DNA of 64,000 nt, from NCBI RefSeq assembly GCF_018069705.1, contig NZ_CP072943.1, positions 3,044,338 through 3,108,337 of the forward strand. Reading direction: 5' to 3'. A program made the translations under genes and the position numbers. The first letter of the stretch is position 1; each line of letters starts with the position of its first letter. This document shows, one piece after another, positions 45,101-53,158 of this stretch. The notes under the pieces were generated by a model. It searched no databases and was not told where the DNA came from. It worked only from the letters and a program-made list of their open reading frames with translations. This DNA comes from Aminithiophilus ramosus. GTDB taxonomy: Bacteria > Synergistota > Synergistia > Synergistales > Aminithiophilaceae.

Positions 45101-47357
45101 GGCCGCCCGGTTCCATGACCTGGAGGGAGAGGGCAAGCTCCACCAGGGACGGGGCCGTCCACTCGCCGGGCACAGTCCAGTCGCAGGAGGCCCGGCCCGA
45201 CGCGTCGAGGACGCCCGAGGCGATGAAGAGCTCCGAGCCCTGGAAATCCTTCTCGCCGTCGCCGAAGACGAACTGGGGGAAGCGGGCGGAGCGGTAGGTC
45301 CGGGGCAGGGTACGGGCCTGAAGCTCCCATTCGAGGTCCGGCGCCGGGGCACCGAAGAGGTAGGCGGCGCCGAAGGAGAGGTTCAGCGCCTCGCCCCCCC
45401 GCGTCTGGGATCGAGAGGAGGCCAGGTCCGCCTCGATGCGGGGCGGAGTGAAATCCTCGACCTGGAAGACGGCGCCGCCCAGAGGCGTCTCCTCCGCTCC
45501 GGGCACGAAAAGGTCGAAGCGGTAGCGCCCCGTGGGCGACTCGACGGGGAGCTCGAAGGCGGCCGTCGCCGTCCCCTGGGCGGAGAGGGACTCGACACCC
45601 CGGAAGGCCTCCATCCCCAGGGCGTTGGTCACCTTCCAGAGGACCGGGAAGGTGCCGGGCAGGGCCATCCGGGGACCGCGGACGCAAGAGGTGATCGTCA
45701 CGCCTTCGCCGGGACGGAAGATGCCGCGGGGAAGCAGGCAGGCGGCCTCGTAGGTCGTCACCCAGGGGGAACCCGATCGGTCGGCGCCGTCGGCGAAGCG
45801 GTCTCCCGCCAAGGTCAGGAAGGAGAGGTCTCCCTCGTGAGCGACGGTGACGACGGCCGGACGCAGCTGAGGGTCCCAGGGGACATCCCTCTCGGCGACC
45901 CAGAGGCCGTCGCCGTCGGTCACGCCCTGAGCCAGGAGCTGGTTGCTCGACGAGTAGACCGAGACGGCGGCTCCCTTGACGGCCTCGGCCGAGGAGAGAC
46001 CGTTGACCCAGACCAGCAGCCCCCTCTCCCAGACGCGGGCCGAAAGTCCCAGATCGGTCAGGGTCACCACCTGACGCGCCACGTCCCAGCCGTCGGCTCC
46101 GTCGCGGGCCTCGACGAGAAAGACGCCGCGATCTTCGCCGAGAAGGGCACCGAGATCGAGGGCGCTGCGGACCGTCCCGTTGAGGCGGCTGTCGACGCGG
46201 AAGGCCGTCGTCCCCAGAGAGCGGCTAAGGGCCTTGGGCGGCTCCGTCCCCTCCCCGAGCGCTCCCGTGACGAGGGGGACGTTGTTCGGGTAGAGCTTCC
46301 AAGCCGAGACGTCGACGGCATCGACGTTGACCGTCTCCAGGGGGATGCGCGGCGCCTCGGCCGTCGAGAGGAAGGTCCCCGCCACGGGAAAGCGCAGAGA
46401 ACGGTCCCGATCGGGAAGGACGAGGGAGAGAATCTCGTCGGCGCCCAGCCCCTCGCCCCCGCCCAGCCCCTTTTTCAGGGTGACGGTGACCCTCTCGCGG
46501 GGGGCGAAGGCGCCGACGAGGGCAAAGCCGCCGTAGAGAGGCTCGACGCGGAAGGCTCTCTCCGGCGACAGGGCCAGGTAGCCCCGGACGTCGGCGGGGT
46601 CGACGGGACGGGAGGTGTAGAGGACGAGCCGTCCTTCGTCATCGCCGCTCTCGGCGTAGCTTCCGGTGACGGAAAGGCGCGGCGAGGCGTCGAGAGTGAT
46701 CGTCTCCGTCGTCTCGAGCCCCAGAGGTCCCGCATCGGAGGCGAGTCCCCTCTCGACGGTCAGCCGGAGGGACGGGCCCGAGAGGGACTCGGTCCTGACG
46801 ACGACCCTCTCAGACGGCACCTGCCCCTGCGGGGTCAGCTCGACCCTCCGCCCGTCGCTCTCGGCCGTGACGAAGCCGGCCAATCGCTGAGGCGGAACAG
46901 GAAGGGAGAAGGAGAATTCCAGCGTCATCTCCCCGTAAGGCGTCCGCTCCGTGGGACGGACGGAGAGAAGCTTCAGCGGAGCCGTGCGGAACTCGAAGGA
47001 CTGAGGCCCGGCCAGAAGACGCCCCGATCGGTCGCGGAGCGCCTTGAGGGTCACGCGGTACTCCGTCGCCGGAGCCAGGGCGGCGCGCGGCGTGAAGACG
47101 AGCCGGTCGGGTCCGTCCCAGACGGCGTCGCCCTCGAGGGGCGGCCTGATCTCCAGGGGCAGCGATTGGGACGGCACGATCTTCCCGACCAGCCCCGCTT
47201 CGGCCACGGGGGCCGAGAAGGTCAGGCCGATCTCCGGCCGGCCCGACGTCTCCCCCTGAGGAGAAAAGGAAAGAACGGAAAAATCATCGGCCCTGGCCCC
47301 TGCCGCCCAGGCCCAGAAAAGGAAGAACGAGCCCCACAGCACCATTCCTTTTCTCAT
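42195..47357 (-). CDS. yfhM: Bacterial alpha-2-macroglobulin
   Basis: 1,720 residues with MG-type beta domains. The thioester motif CLEQ (C1306) sits in DYPYGCLEQL, so the covalent protease-trapping chemistry should be intact. A signal peptide (MRKGMVLWGSFFLFWAWAAGARA) is present without a lipobox Cys, whereas E. coli YfhM is a lipoprotein; this one is probably soluble in the periplasm. It traps proteases that breach the envelope, while PbpC repairs peptidoglycan: the two are commonly linked. ATG 47357 is chosen because the signal peptide begins there. Confidence 0.92.
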   Translation of the reverse strand: MRKGMVLWGSFFLFWAWAAGARADDFSVLSFSPQGETSGRPEIGLTFSAPVAEAGLVGKIVPSQSLPLEIRPPLEGDAVWDGPDRLVFTPRAALAPATEYRVTLKALRDRSGRLLAGPQSFEFRTAPLKLLSVRPTERTPYGEMTLEFSFSLPVPPQRLAGFVTAESDGRRVELTPQGQVPSERVVVRTESLSGPSLRLTVERGLASDAGPLGLETTETITLDASPRLSVTGSYAESGDDEGRLVLYTSRPVDPADVRGYLALSPERAFRVEPLYGGFALVGAFAPRERVTVTLKKGLGGGEGLGADEILSLVLPDRDRSLRFPVAGTFLSTAEAPRIPLETVNVDAVDVSAWKLYPNNVPLVTGALGEGTEPPKALSRSLGTTAFRVDSRLNGTVRSALDLGALLGEDRGVFLVEARDGADGWDVARQVVTLTDLGLSARVWERGLLVWVNGLSSAEAVKGAAVSVYSSSNQLLAQGVTDGDGLWVAERDVPWDPQLRPAVVTVAHEGDLSFLTLAGDRFADGADRSGSPWVTTYEAACLLPRGIFRPGEGVTITSCVRGPRMALPGTFPVLWKVTNALGMEAFRGVESLSAQGTATAAFELPVESPTGRYRFDLFVPGAEETPLGGAVFQVEDFTPPRIEADLASSRSQTRGGEALNLSFGAAYLFGAPAPDLEWELQARTLPRTYRSARFPQFVFGDGEKDFQGSELFIASGVLDASGRASCDWTVPGEWTAPSLVELALSLQVMEPGGRWVFRPLSLPCAVTPLQIGIRSPEGDLLPDRPLPFEVAAVTADDLPAEVSLTWELFSLADRYVMVREEGRTRMGWQEEKVPLSQGTVALGKGRAPLSLRPGGEGRFLLVLSDGEGSSASTRFDVWRPWGSAARGASLPDRVELELDRDRYGAGDRASLAYRAPFPGRALFTVEAEGLVEARVLRAGASGNVAFSVDGRIWPNGWCTFQMIRPAGGDGPVSALGALPLPVETGSSRASVTLELPDRAEPGGTLPAVVRVTDDRGRPLSGEIWLALVDRAVLGLTGHETPDPQALFTARRRLGSRARDLYDELIPVESRQTPLLHPAGGAGAAQGPLLSPFQARGFRLLSEVRSLAVEEGEARTSFDLPQFSGGARLMAVFSGASVGSAQDDVTVSRPLTVDPSLPQVLAPGDRPVVPLQILSTASGDLTLEVAVEARGSLRLDGQSAFSLTVAPGESRLLDLPLEASAESGYGALSVAVRGPDLDFVVERETVVRPPMPPLTLSGSAVIEGGSFVMKEEGRWLPGTLRTSLYLSGSPEADLLPLVALLRDYPYGCLEQLVSSAWPLVVLPDRAAGARSIGETVARLQTYQLYNGGFASWPNGSLDGWGSLYAAHFLASLEAGQVPEAMARRVRSFLASVLSDISDDGEALSRKAYAAYVMALSGEPPLGWMAWLAERAGEMDDAGRALLAGAYGLGGKKEEGLALAGGTGLQGRDRYASPLRDRALRLLALGVLDRGGAAEASLAAELLRSVASGPLSSQEAATALMALGPYLARADLRPFSAVVDDGTRPVSLATGDDLLLSADRFVAWKVENAGPGPLYASWTASGVPLDAVAAEDRGIRVRRTFTDREGVAIDTSRPLTLGQEIHVRIDIVPTGAVRDVVVVDLLPGCFDVWNPALGPAEETVGARRDVRFDRVLLFPDALDGSVTLGYRCRVVARGDFALPPVVAEAMYAPGVRSLGGGGRLTVR

Positions 47358-47545
47358 CGCGATCCCCACCTTCCCCGTTCTCGGATCGACGACCCCGCAA
47401 GGCGCCACGGGGCGGACGACGGACGACGACGGCCCTTCCGGGCCTCGGCACAGCACCCTCATCTTACCTCACGGCGCCGAGAAAGGAAGGTCTCTCCGCT
47501 CCTCGGTCGGCCGCGATCGTCCCGTCGGACCGCCTTCCTCCTCGG

Positions 47546-48016
47546 TCACTCCCATCGGGATTCCCTGAAGGTGTCGCACCCGCCCCTGGACCAGGAAAGA
47601 CGGGCCTCCTCCAGGGGAACGACGAGCTCCCGCGATCCTCCCGGGCCGGAAAGGGCCAGAAGAAGGCTATCGCCCTCGATACGCAGGGCTTCGAGCGCCT
47701 GCAGCCTCTCTCCCGACAGGGGCATAAATCCCGAAAAATCGCCGTCACCGTCGAAAAAGCAGACGCCCTCCGGCTCACCCTCCACGGCGTCGGAGGGGGT
47801 GATCGTCGCCCAGGCCACGAAGGTCGGCGACAGCCCCTCCACCGTCCCCAGTCTCGCCCCCGCGACAGGCGATGACCGGAAAAACCGTTGAACCCGCCAG
47901 ACCCGATCTCCCTCGCGGACGGCGTAGGAAAAGCCCGATTCGGGGATCGGAGGCTGCCAAATCACCCAGAGAAGGGCACCTCCCAAGAGCAGGGCCAGGC
48001 CCCTTTTCGCCCTCAT
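47546..48016 (-). CDS. Hypothetical secreted or membrane-anchored protein
   Basis: 156 residues. A signal anchor (KRGLALLLGGALLWVIW, about 4-20) starts the protein, then a beta-rich domain with SYAVREGDRVWRVQRFF and EGVCFFDGDGDFSGFM. Not recognised. It lies on the strand and just upstream of the macroglobulin gene (about 190 bases between), and may belong to the same transcript. Possibly periplasmic; no catalytic motif seen. Confidence 0.6.
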   Translation of the reverse strand: MRAKRGLALLLGGALLWVIWQPPIPESGFSYAVREGDRVWRVQRFFRSSPVAGARLGTVEGLSPTFVAWATITPSDAVEGEPEGVCFFDGDGDFSGFMPLSGERLQALEALRIEGDSLLLALSGPGGSRELVVPLEEARLSWSRGGCDTFRESRWE

Positions 48017-48165
48017 TTCGCCTTTTCCCCCCGGCCGAGGCCATGGGGCACATCGACGGCACACTCCCCCAGAGACTCCGCGGTCCGCCTCCCCCGGCAA
48101 CACCGGGAGTCCCCCTTCAAGACGAAAAGGGGCACCGCGAAAAGAGCGGTTTTTCCTGTCATCAC

Positions 48166-48468
48166 CTATCTGCCTCCCTCTCCCATCCCCTCGGACAAGG
48201 GATGGACGTCGCAGAAAACGACATCCATCAGCTCGCGGACCGTGACGATCACTCGTCCGTCGCCCCAGGAAATGACGTCGCCGTCGGTAGCGACGGCGCG
48301 GAAGAGCGCGACGTCACGCAAGTCACCGTAGCGAGCCGTATTCAGCTTCCGGCTCACGTCGACGACGATGACGCTGCCCGTCTCCATCTCCACGAAGAGA
48401 CGCCAATCGTTCAGAGGAACGATAGACCTTATGAAGGCCACCCTTCTCCCTCCTCTCTTTTCCGCCAT
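48166..48468 (-). CDS. DUF2442-like small protein
   Basis: 100 residues with the DUF2442 pattern: VPLNDWRLFVEMETGSVIVVDVSRKL followed by LRDVALFRAVATDGDVISWGDGRVIV. Often encoded beside DUF4160 toxin-like proteins; none is seen here. ATG 48468 has GGAGGTGA 5 bases upstream. Function unknown. Confidence 0.7.
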   Translation of the reverse strand: MAEKRGGRRVAFIRSIVPLNDWRLFVEMETGSVIVVDVSRKLNTARYGDLRDVALFRAVATDGDVISWGDGRVIVTVRELMDVVFCDVHPLSEGMGEGGR

Positions 48469-48615
48469 GCCCCTCACCTCCGTCCGTCAGCGGTCCCGTT
48501 CCCCCGAGGCCATCGTACCCGACCTCGTATGTCAGGAGACGGACCTCGCCCGACACCACGGGAGTGCGACCCAGGCCGCACTCCCCTTTGCCCACCGTCA
48601 ATGCCCTGTCACGTC

Positions 48616-48660
48616 GGAGAGGCTCTCCCCATCCTCTTCGAGGATAGGGAGAGCCTCTCC
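48616..48660 (-). terminator. Long hairpin downstream of the LuxR-family gene
   Basis: GGAGAGGCTCTCCC (48616-48629) pairs with GGGAGAGCCTCTCC (48647-48660), extended inside by ATCCTC/GAGGAT with a TTC loop. No U-tract follows on the minus strand. Confidence 0.65.
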
Positions 48661-48687
48661 GGAAAACCATAACCCTTGCGGGTAGTT

Positions 48688-51192
48688 TCAGGAGTAGTCT
48701 TTCCTGAGAGCCCTTTGCACGTCACGGCGAGAACCGATCTGGAGTTTACGGAAAACCGACTTGAGGTGATATTTGACGGTGTTCTCCGACAGGAAGAGTT
48801 CGGCGGCGATCTCGCCGTTGTTTTTTCCCTCGGCGACGCGCCGAGCCACCTCGTATTCCCGCGACGTGAGGCCGCCGGGACGTCCCTCCTTTCCCGGGAG
48901 ACCGGAGAGGAGCCTTTCCCTGCCCCGGCCGTAGCGTGCCCTGAGCTCCAGGAGCTCGTGGCGTCCGTCGGCCTCTTTGCCGGACAGGGCCTTGTCGAGA
49001 AGAGATCCCAGGAGGTCGGCGTTTTCCGCGAAGGGGAGGTAAAGCCCGTCGGGCAGGGCCAGGTCGAGGGCCCGGACCAGGGTGTCGACGCCGTCGCTCT
49101 CCCGGCCCAGGCGGCTCTGGGCGACGGCGATGTCAAGGGTCACGCAGATTTCGGCCAAGAGGCTCCGGTAGCGCCGGGCCGCGAAGAGAAACGCTTCGGA
49201 GCGCAGGACCACCTCCCGCTCCCGCCCCGTCAGAAGCAGGAGGCGCCCGTAGATCATGAAGGCGAAGGGGACGGAGGGAGAGAGCGTCTTGAGGAAGTGG
49301 CCCTCCCGGAGCCAGGCGGGCACGCCGTCGGGAGCGTCGAGGAGGACAGCCGTGAACCCCGCGGCCATGTCGGCGATCCGCCTCGACAGAGCGTAGGAAG
49401 AGTGACGGGCGCACTCTTCCATGAGGGCTCGACTCGCGTCGCGGGACGGCCCGTCGCCGTGAAGCAGCGCGATCCGCTGGAGAAGGAAGGTCGCGCAGAG
49501 ATAGAGGCTGTCCTGATCGTGGCGATGGGTCACTTCGAGGGCCTTCAAGGCCAGGCCTTCGGCCTCGCCGTCACGTCCGCGGCAGAAGAGGGCCTCGGCA
49601 CGGAAAAGCAGGTCGGCTCCGCTGCCGTTACCCGACGTCAGGGCGCTGTAACGGGGAAGCCAGTAATCCATCTGGTCCATCTCGCTATCCAGCCGGCCCG
49701 GGTCGCGATGGTACATCCCCAAAACCGAGGGCCAGCCGAAGGTCCAGGGCGAATCGGGCTCGAAGAGGGAGCTCGTCGTCCCCAGCAGCTCCCATGCACG
49801 CTGATGGCTTTTTCCCATCCCCTCGATGTCGTTGTAGGCGCCGAAGGAGATGGCCAGGTGGAGTTCTCCCAACAGGGAGCGGCGCCTTCCCTCGTCCATG
49901 TCGCTTTTGTCCAGGAGCTCCTTCATCTCGGCGCAGAGTCGGCCGTAGAGCGCCATATCGCCCAGAGTGAAGGCCTCGAAGGCGATGGAGATGAAGGTGA
50001 AGGCATGGTCGCGACGCAGCTCGGGCGTGGCGTTGTCGACGACGTCGCGCAGGAGGGGAAGCATCGTATCGAGGCTCTTGTCCAGGACGGCCCGAGACAG
50101 GTCGGCGCAGCGCAGATCGAGGGAGAGGATGGCCGGGAAGTCTCGGAGACGGTAGAAGAAGTCCAGGGCACGGGTCTTTTCGCCCTGACCGGCACACCAC
50201 TGGCCGGCCCGGTGGAGAATCGCCCGCCGCAGCGGTTGGGGCTCGTCGCGCAGGGCCGAACGGACGAAGTCGAGAATGATGGCGTGGAGAAAATACCGGC
50301 GGCTGGTGATGTCGTAGCGCACAAAGGGGCCGCGGCGAAGGCCTTCGACAAGAGATTCCGAAAGGGCTTCGACGCCGAGGAGAAAGCAGGCCTGAGGCAG
50401 AGAGAAGCTGTCGAAGGGAGAAAGGCGGAAGAGAACGTGCCGTTCCTCCAGGGAGAGATCGCGCCAGAACAGCTCGTGGACGAGCTCGTAGATGCCGGTC
50501 TTGTGCCCGAAGGAGCCGTTGCGGATGAAGCTCACCAACTGGAGGTACAAGGCGGCGATCCATCCCTCGGAGTAGCGGTGAAGGCTTTCCATCTGCTCCC
50601 GATTCAGCTCCACCCCGGCCAGACGGTAGTACTCCCCGATCTCCTCGGCCCGAAGATAGAGGTCCTCGTTGTCGATGCGGAGCACGCCCGCGTTGCTCAG
50701 GACGGCCAGCCCCCGCGACGAGAGCTGCTGGGTGAGGATGACGACCTTGAGCCTCTTGCCGCCGTGCTCGACGAGGGCCCGCCAGACCGACGGCGGGAGG
50801 TTCTTCTGAATGAATTGGAAGTTGTCGCAGACCAGGTAGGTCGGGTCGTCGCAGCGCAGCTCCATCAGCGCCTGGGCGATCTCCCCCTGATTCTCCTCGA
50901 CGGGAAATCCCTGGCGGAGCAGGCGGGAACCGGTTTCGGGATCGATGGCCTCGAGCTCGCGGCTCAGCCGCAGCCACCCCGAGGTGCAGGGCTCCTCGCT
51001 GGCCACGAACCAGCGGACCTCGGCGCCTTTGCCCTCTTCCTGCGCGAAAAAATCCTGAACGGCCGTCGTCTTGCCCGCTCCGGAAGGGGCCTCGACGAAG
51101 GTCGTGCGGAACGTGCCGATCCGCCTCAGCCGCGACTGCAACCGGTCCGAGTAGTAGTGAACCTGAGGGAGATAGGTCTGGGAGGGGGACAT
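48688..51192 (-). CDS. MalT-type LuxR-family ATP-dependent regulator
   Basis: 834 residues of the STAND/MalT class: Walker A APSGAGKTT (residues 35-43), a long alpha-helical TPR-like sensor region (about 330-760) and a C-terminal LuxR HTH (LTSREYEVARRVAEGKNNGEIAAELFLSENTVKYHLKSVF, residues about 773-812). Such proteins oligomerise on ATP and inducer binding to activate promoters. ATG 51192 with AAGGAGA upstream. Divergent from the riboswitch-controlled binding-protein gene 550 bases away; it may regulate that or a distant operon. Confidence 0.88.
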   Translation of the reverse strand: MSPSQTYLPQVHYYSDRLQSRLRRIGTFRTTFVEAPSGAGKTTAVQDFFAQEEGKGAEVRWFVASEEPCTSGWLRLSRELEAIDPETGSRLLRQGFPVEENQGEIAQALMELRCDDPTYLVCDNFQFIQKNLPPSVWRALVEHGGKRLKVVILTQQLSSRGLAVLSNAGVLRIDNEDLYLRAEEIGEYYRLAGVELNREQMESLHRYSEGWIAALYLQLVSFIRNGSFGHKTGIYELVHELFWRDLSLEERHVLFRLSPFDSFSLPQACFLLGVEALSESLVEGLRRGPFVRYDITSRRYFLHAIILDFVRSALRDEPQPLRRAILHRAGQWCAGQGEKTRALDFFYRLRDFPAILSLDLRCADLSRAVLDKSLDTMLPLLRDVVDNATPELRRDHAFTFISIAFEAFTLGDMALYGRLCAEMKELLDKSDMDEGRRRSLLGELHLAISFGAYNDIEGMGKSHQRAWELLGTTSSLFEPDSPWTFGWPSVLGMYHRDPGRLDSEMDQMDYWLPRYSALTSGNGSGADLLFRAEALFCRGRDGEAEGLALKALEVTHRHDQDSLYLCATFLLQRIALLHGDGPSRDASRALMEECARHSSYALSRRIADMAAGFTAVLLDAPDGVPAWLREGHFLKTLSPSVPFAFMIYGRLLLLTGREREVVLRSEAFLFAARRYRSLLAEICVTLDIAVAQSRLGRESDGVDTLVRALDLALPDGLYLPFAENADLLGSLLDKALSGKEADGRHELLELRARYGRGRERLLSGLPGKEGRPGGLTSREYEVARRVAEGKNNGEIAAELFLSENTVKYHLKSVFRKLQIGSRRDVQRALRKDYS

Positions 51193-51460
51193 GGCGTCTC
51201 CTTTGTCGTCTTGGCCCGAGCGAACAGGCGCCTTCGGGCACAGAGGCTAGGGCTAGGGCGAGGCACGGGCGGAGCGGTCCGTCATCGCTCGGACGAGACC
51301 CTGCCCAGAACTCCGCCGAAAGGATTCCTCAAAGGCGTCGACGGCCACTCCCCGCCGGGGTCCGATGCGGCAGGACTTCCGATTCCGCGTTCCCTCCTGA
51401 ATCTTTCTCGGAGGAGAAGGGGGCTCGCTTGATGTCTTTCGCGCTCTTCGACGCCCCTCC
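51193..51460. other. Intergenic region upstream of the riboswitch gene
   Basis: No coding frame, repeat or RNA is recognised in this 268-base part; presumably holds the LuxR gene promoter. A short GGCTAGGGCTAGGGC direct repeat occurs near 51250. Confidence 0.4.
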
Positions 51461-51489
51461 TTGAAGAGGAACGGCTCGGCGTCTACAAT
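51461..51489 (+). promoter_or_regulatory. Promoter of the riboswitch-controlled binding protein
   Basis: TTGAAG (51461-51466), 17-base spacer, TACAAT (51484-51489). It lies about 60 bases before the riboswitch-like RNA. Confidence 0.7.
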
Positions 51490-51546
51490 CTTCTGGTCAT
51501 TATTCATACGCCTCCGAGCCCGACGGCCTAAAGGGACCTCCCCACG

Positions 51547-51612
51547 GCACCGGGCCGATAGGGTGGAGCCGGAAACGGCTTCGCCTCCCTGCGGAAAGGA
51601 GGAAACCGGTGC
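51547..51612 (+). ncRNA. Candidate Moco/Tuco-class riboswitch aptamer
   Basis: P1 is GCACCGG (51547-51553) with CCGGTGC (51606-51612). GGTGGAGCCG (51562-51571) pairs with CGGCTTCGCC (51576-51585) under a GAAA tetraloop. TTCGCCTCCC (51580-51589) and GGAAAGG (51593-51599) match, as I recall the family, the conserved 3' half of the Moco RNA motif (E. coli moaA leader). The P3 helix is absent, which is the feature of the Tuco (tungsten cofactor) variant. Assigned from memory of the motif, not by covariance search. Confidence 0.6.
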
Positions 51613-51660
51613 GGTCCCCGAGACCGGCTTTCCGTCGTTTCCGGAAAGCCGGTCCTTTTT
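51612..51660 (+). terminator. Riboswitch expression platform: antiterminator and terminator
   Basis: Terminator GACCGGCTTTCCG (51622-51634) with CGGAAAGCCGGTC (51642-51654), then CTTTTT. An alternative hairpin CGGTC (51612-51616) with GACCG (51622-51626) uses the same 5' arm, giving a mutually exclusive antiterminator. Confidence 0.75.
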
Positions 51661-51742
51661 ATCCCCAGAAGGAGGTGCGACGGAAGGGGCGGGGACGAGA
51701 ACCGCGACATCATCGACAGCCACAAGAGAGGGAGGATCTTCC

Positions 51743-53053
51743 ATGATCGGCACGTTCTCCAGCGGTTTCAGACGTCTTGTCCTTTCCGTTTTCTGCCTGT
51801 CTCTTCTCGCCGCCGCCGCCTTCTCGGCGACGACGGTCCGCGTCCAGGGCTCCATGGTGACGGAGAAATACTCTCTGGCCCTGAAGGAAAGCTACTCGGC
51901 CGCCCATCCCGACGTCGCCGTCGACGTCGCCACCGTCGGCAAAGACGGCGGTCTCATCAACCTCGCCGCCGGGAGCGCCGACATCGTCAACTCCACCCTC
52001 GCCCTCGCCGACCAGGACCGAGAGGAGGTTCTCGAGGCCATCGAGGCCGCCGAAGAGGCGGGTGTCGTCTTCACCGAGCTTCCCACGACGATCGACCCCG
52101 TCATCTTCTGCGTCAACCCCGACAACCCCGTCAGAAACCTCACCTTCGACGCGCTGCGCGACATCTACACGGGCGTCGTCACCAACTGGAGCGAGGTGGG
52201 CGGAGAGGACCGGGAGATCGTCGTCTGGATCAGCGACTACGACAGCGACAGCAAGATGCACGTCGTGAGCCGAGACCTCCTGGCCGGACGGGCCCAGGCG
52301 CCGGGCGCCCGCGTGGACGCCAAGGGAAAGAACATGCTGACGGAGGTCTCCAACGACGTGGCCGCCATCGGCTACGACAGCCGTTTCTACTGCCTGGCCG
52401 ACCTGAGGGACAATCCGGCCAAGAAATTCGTCATGGTCGACGTGGGCCCCTCCGACGATCCCGCGCCGTCGGCCCCCTCGCGCAAATTCCCCGTGGCCCG
52501 TCACCTCTGGACCGTCTACCGCGAGGACATCTCGGACGAGGCCCTCGGTTTCCTCCTCTATTCCCTCTCTCCGGAGGGACAGAAGATCACCGCCTCCAAC
52601 GACATGGTCCCCACCCTGGGAGCCATCGAGACCCTCGAGGTGACCTGGTGGGACGGCAGGGCCTACCTTCCCCTGCTGACCGTCGACGAGGCCCTCGGCG
52701 GCGCCATGGAGGCCTCCTGCGCCATGCCGGGCGAGAAGACCCTCTACGTCCGCAACAACAGCCGTTACGACGGCCTCGCCCTCCGGTGCGTCGCCGCCGA
52801 CGGGACGGAGAAGGCCCTCGACGTGAGAGGGACCTTCCTCGACGGCGACTTCGCCGACAGGAGCCTTCCCATGGGCGAGGTCACCGAAATCGGCCTGCCC
52901 GACCTCGCCGCCGGCGACAGGCTTCACTTCACCTTCAACGGCCAGCCCGTGACCCTCACCTTCACCGGCGAGGGGTCGAGCGGCTGCAACGGCTTCGGGC
53001 CCCTTTCCCTCATCCTGCTCCTGCCCCTTCTGATCCTGCGACGCCCCTTCTGA
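51743..53053 (+). CDS. PstS-like periplasmic-binding-fold protein with Synergist-CTERM tail
   Basis: 436 residues. Signal peptide (about 1-28), then a phosphate-binding-protein-like PBP fold: TVRVQGSMVTEKYSLALKESY, SADIVNSTLALADQD, FCVNPDNPVRNLTFDALRDIYTGVVTNWSEVGG. After about residue 310 comes an extra beta region (MPGEKTLYVRNNSRYDG onward, about residue 328) and the C-terminus SSGCNGFG, hydrophobic, LRRPF: the Synergist-CTERM signal. No permease or ATPase gene adjoins. ATG 51743 with GGGAGG upstream. Behind the Moco/Tuco-like switch, so its ligand may be tungstate or molybdate rather than phosphate; this is inference. Confidence 0.85.
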   Translation: MIGTFSSGFRRLVLSVFCLSLLAAAAFSATTVRVQGSMVTEKYSLALKESYSAAHPDVAVDVATVGKDGGLINLAAGSADIVNSTLALADQDREEVLEAIEAAEEAGVVFTELPTTIDPVIFCVNPDNPVRNLTFDALRDIYTGVVTNWSEVGGEDREIVVWISDYDSDSKMHVVSRDLLAGRAQAPGARVDAKGKNMLTEVSNDVAAIGYDSRFYCLADLRDNPAKKFVMVDVGPSDDPAPSAPSRKFPVARHLWTVYREDISDEALGFLLYSLSPEGQKITASNDMVPTLGAIETLEVTWWDGRAYLPLLTVDEALGGAMEASCAMPGEKTLYVRNNSRYDGLALRCVAADGTEKALDVRGTFLDGDFADRSLPMGEVTEIGLPDLAAGDRLHFTFNGQPVTLTFTGEGSSGCNGFGPLSLILLLPLLILRRPF

Positions 53054-53073
53054 CGACGCTACGATGACGCCGG

Positions 53074-53116
53074 AGAGGGATGGAGGAGAAATTCCTCCAT
53101 CCCTCTTTTATTTTTC
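53074..53116 (+). terminator. Intrinsic terminator after the binding protein
   Basis: Perfect 14-base stem AGAGGGATGGAGGA with its complement (53074-53106), GAAA-type loop, followed by TTTATTTTT. Textbook Rho-independent terminator. Confidence 0.9.
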
Positions 53117-53158
53117 CGCCGAGACCCTGGAAGGCCGGGGCGGAAAAGGAGATCCCCC

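Noticed and set aside
39301..45687. Minus-strand open frame of more than 2,000 codons crossing TetR, pbpC and alpha-2-macroglobulin
   Set aside because: It is a frame-shadow of high-GC genes; product is low-complexity Arg/Pro/Gly while the other frames contain clear PBP1c and macroglobulin motifs.
43770..47891. Plus-strand open frame of 1,373 codons opposite alpha-2-macroglobulin
   Set aside because: Antisense shadow; the opposite strand carries the thioester CLEQ protein.
51547..51612. Cobalamin or SAM riboswitch for the RNA before the PBP-fold gene
   Set aside because: The cobalamin core seen at 59.4 kb is absent here, and SAM-I blocks do not match; the Moco/Tuco blocks fit better.
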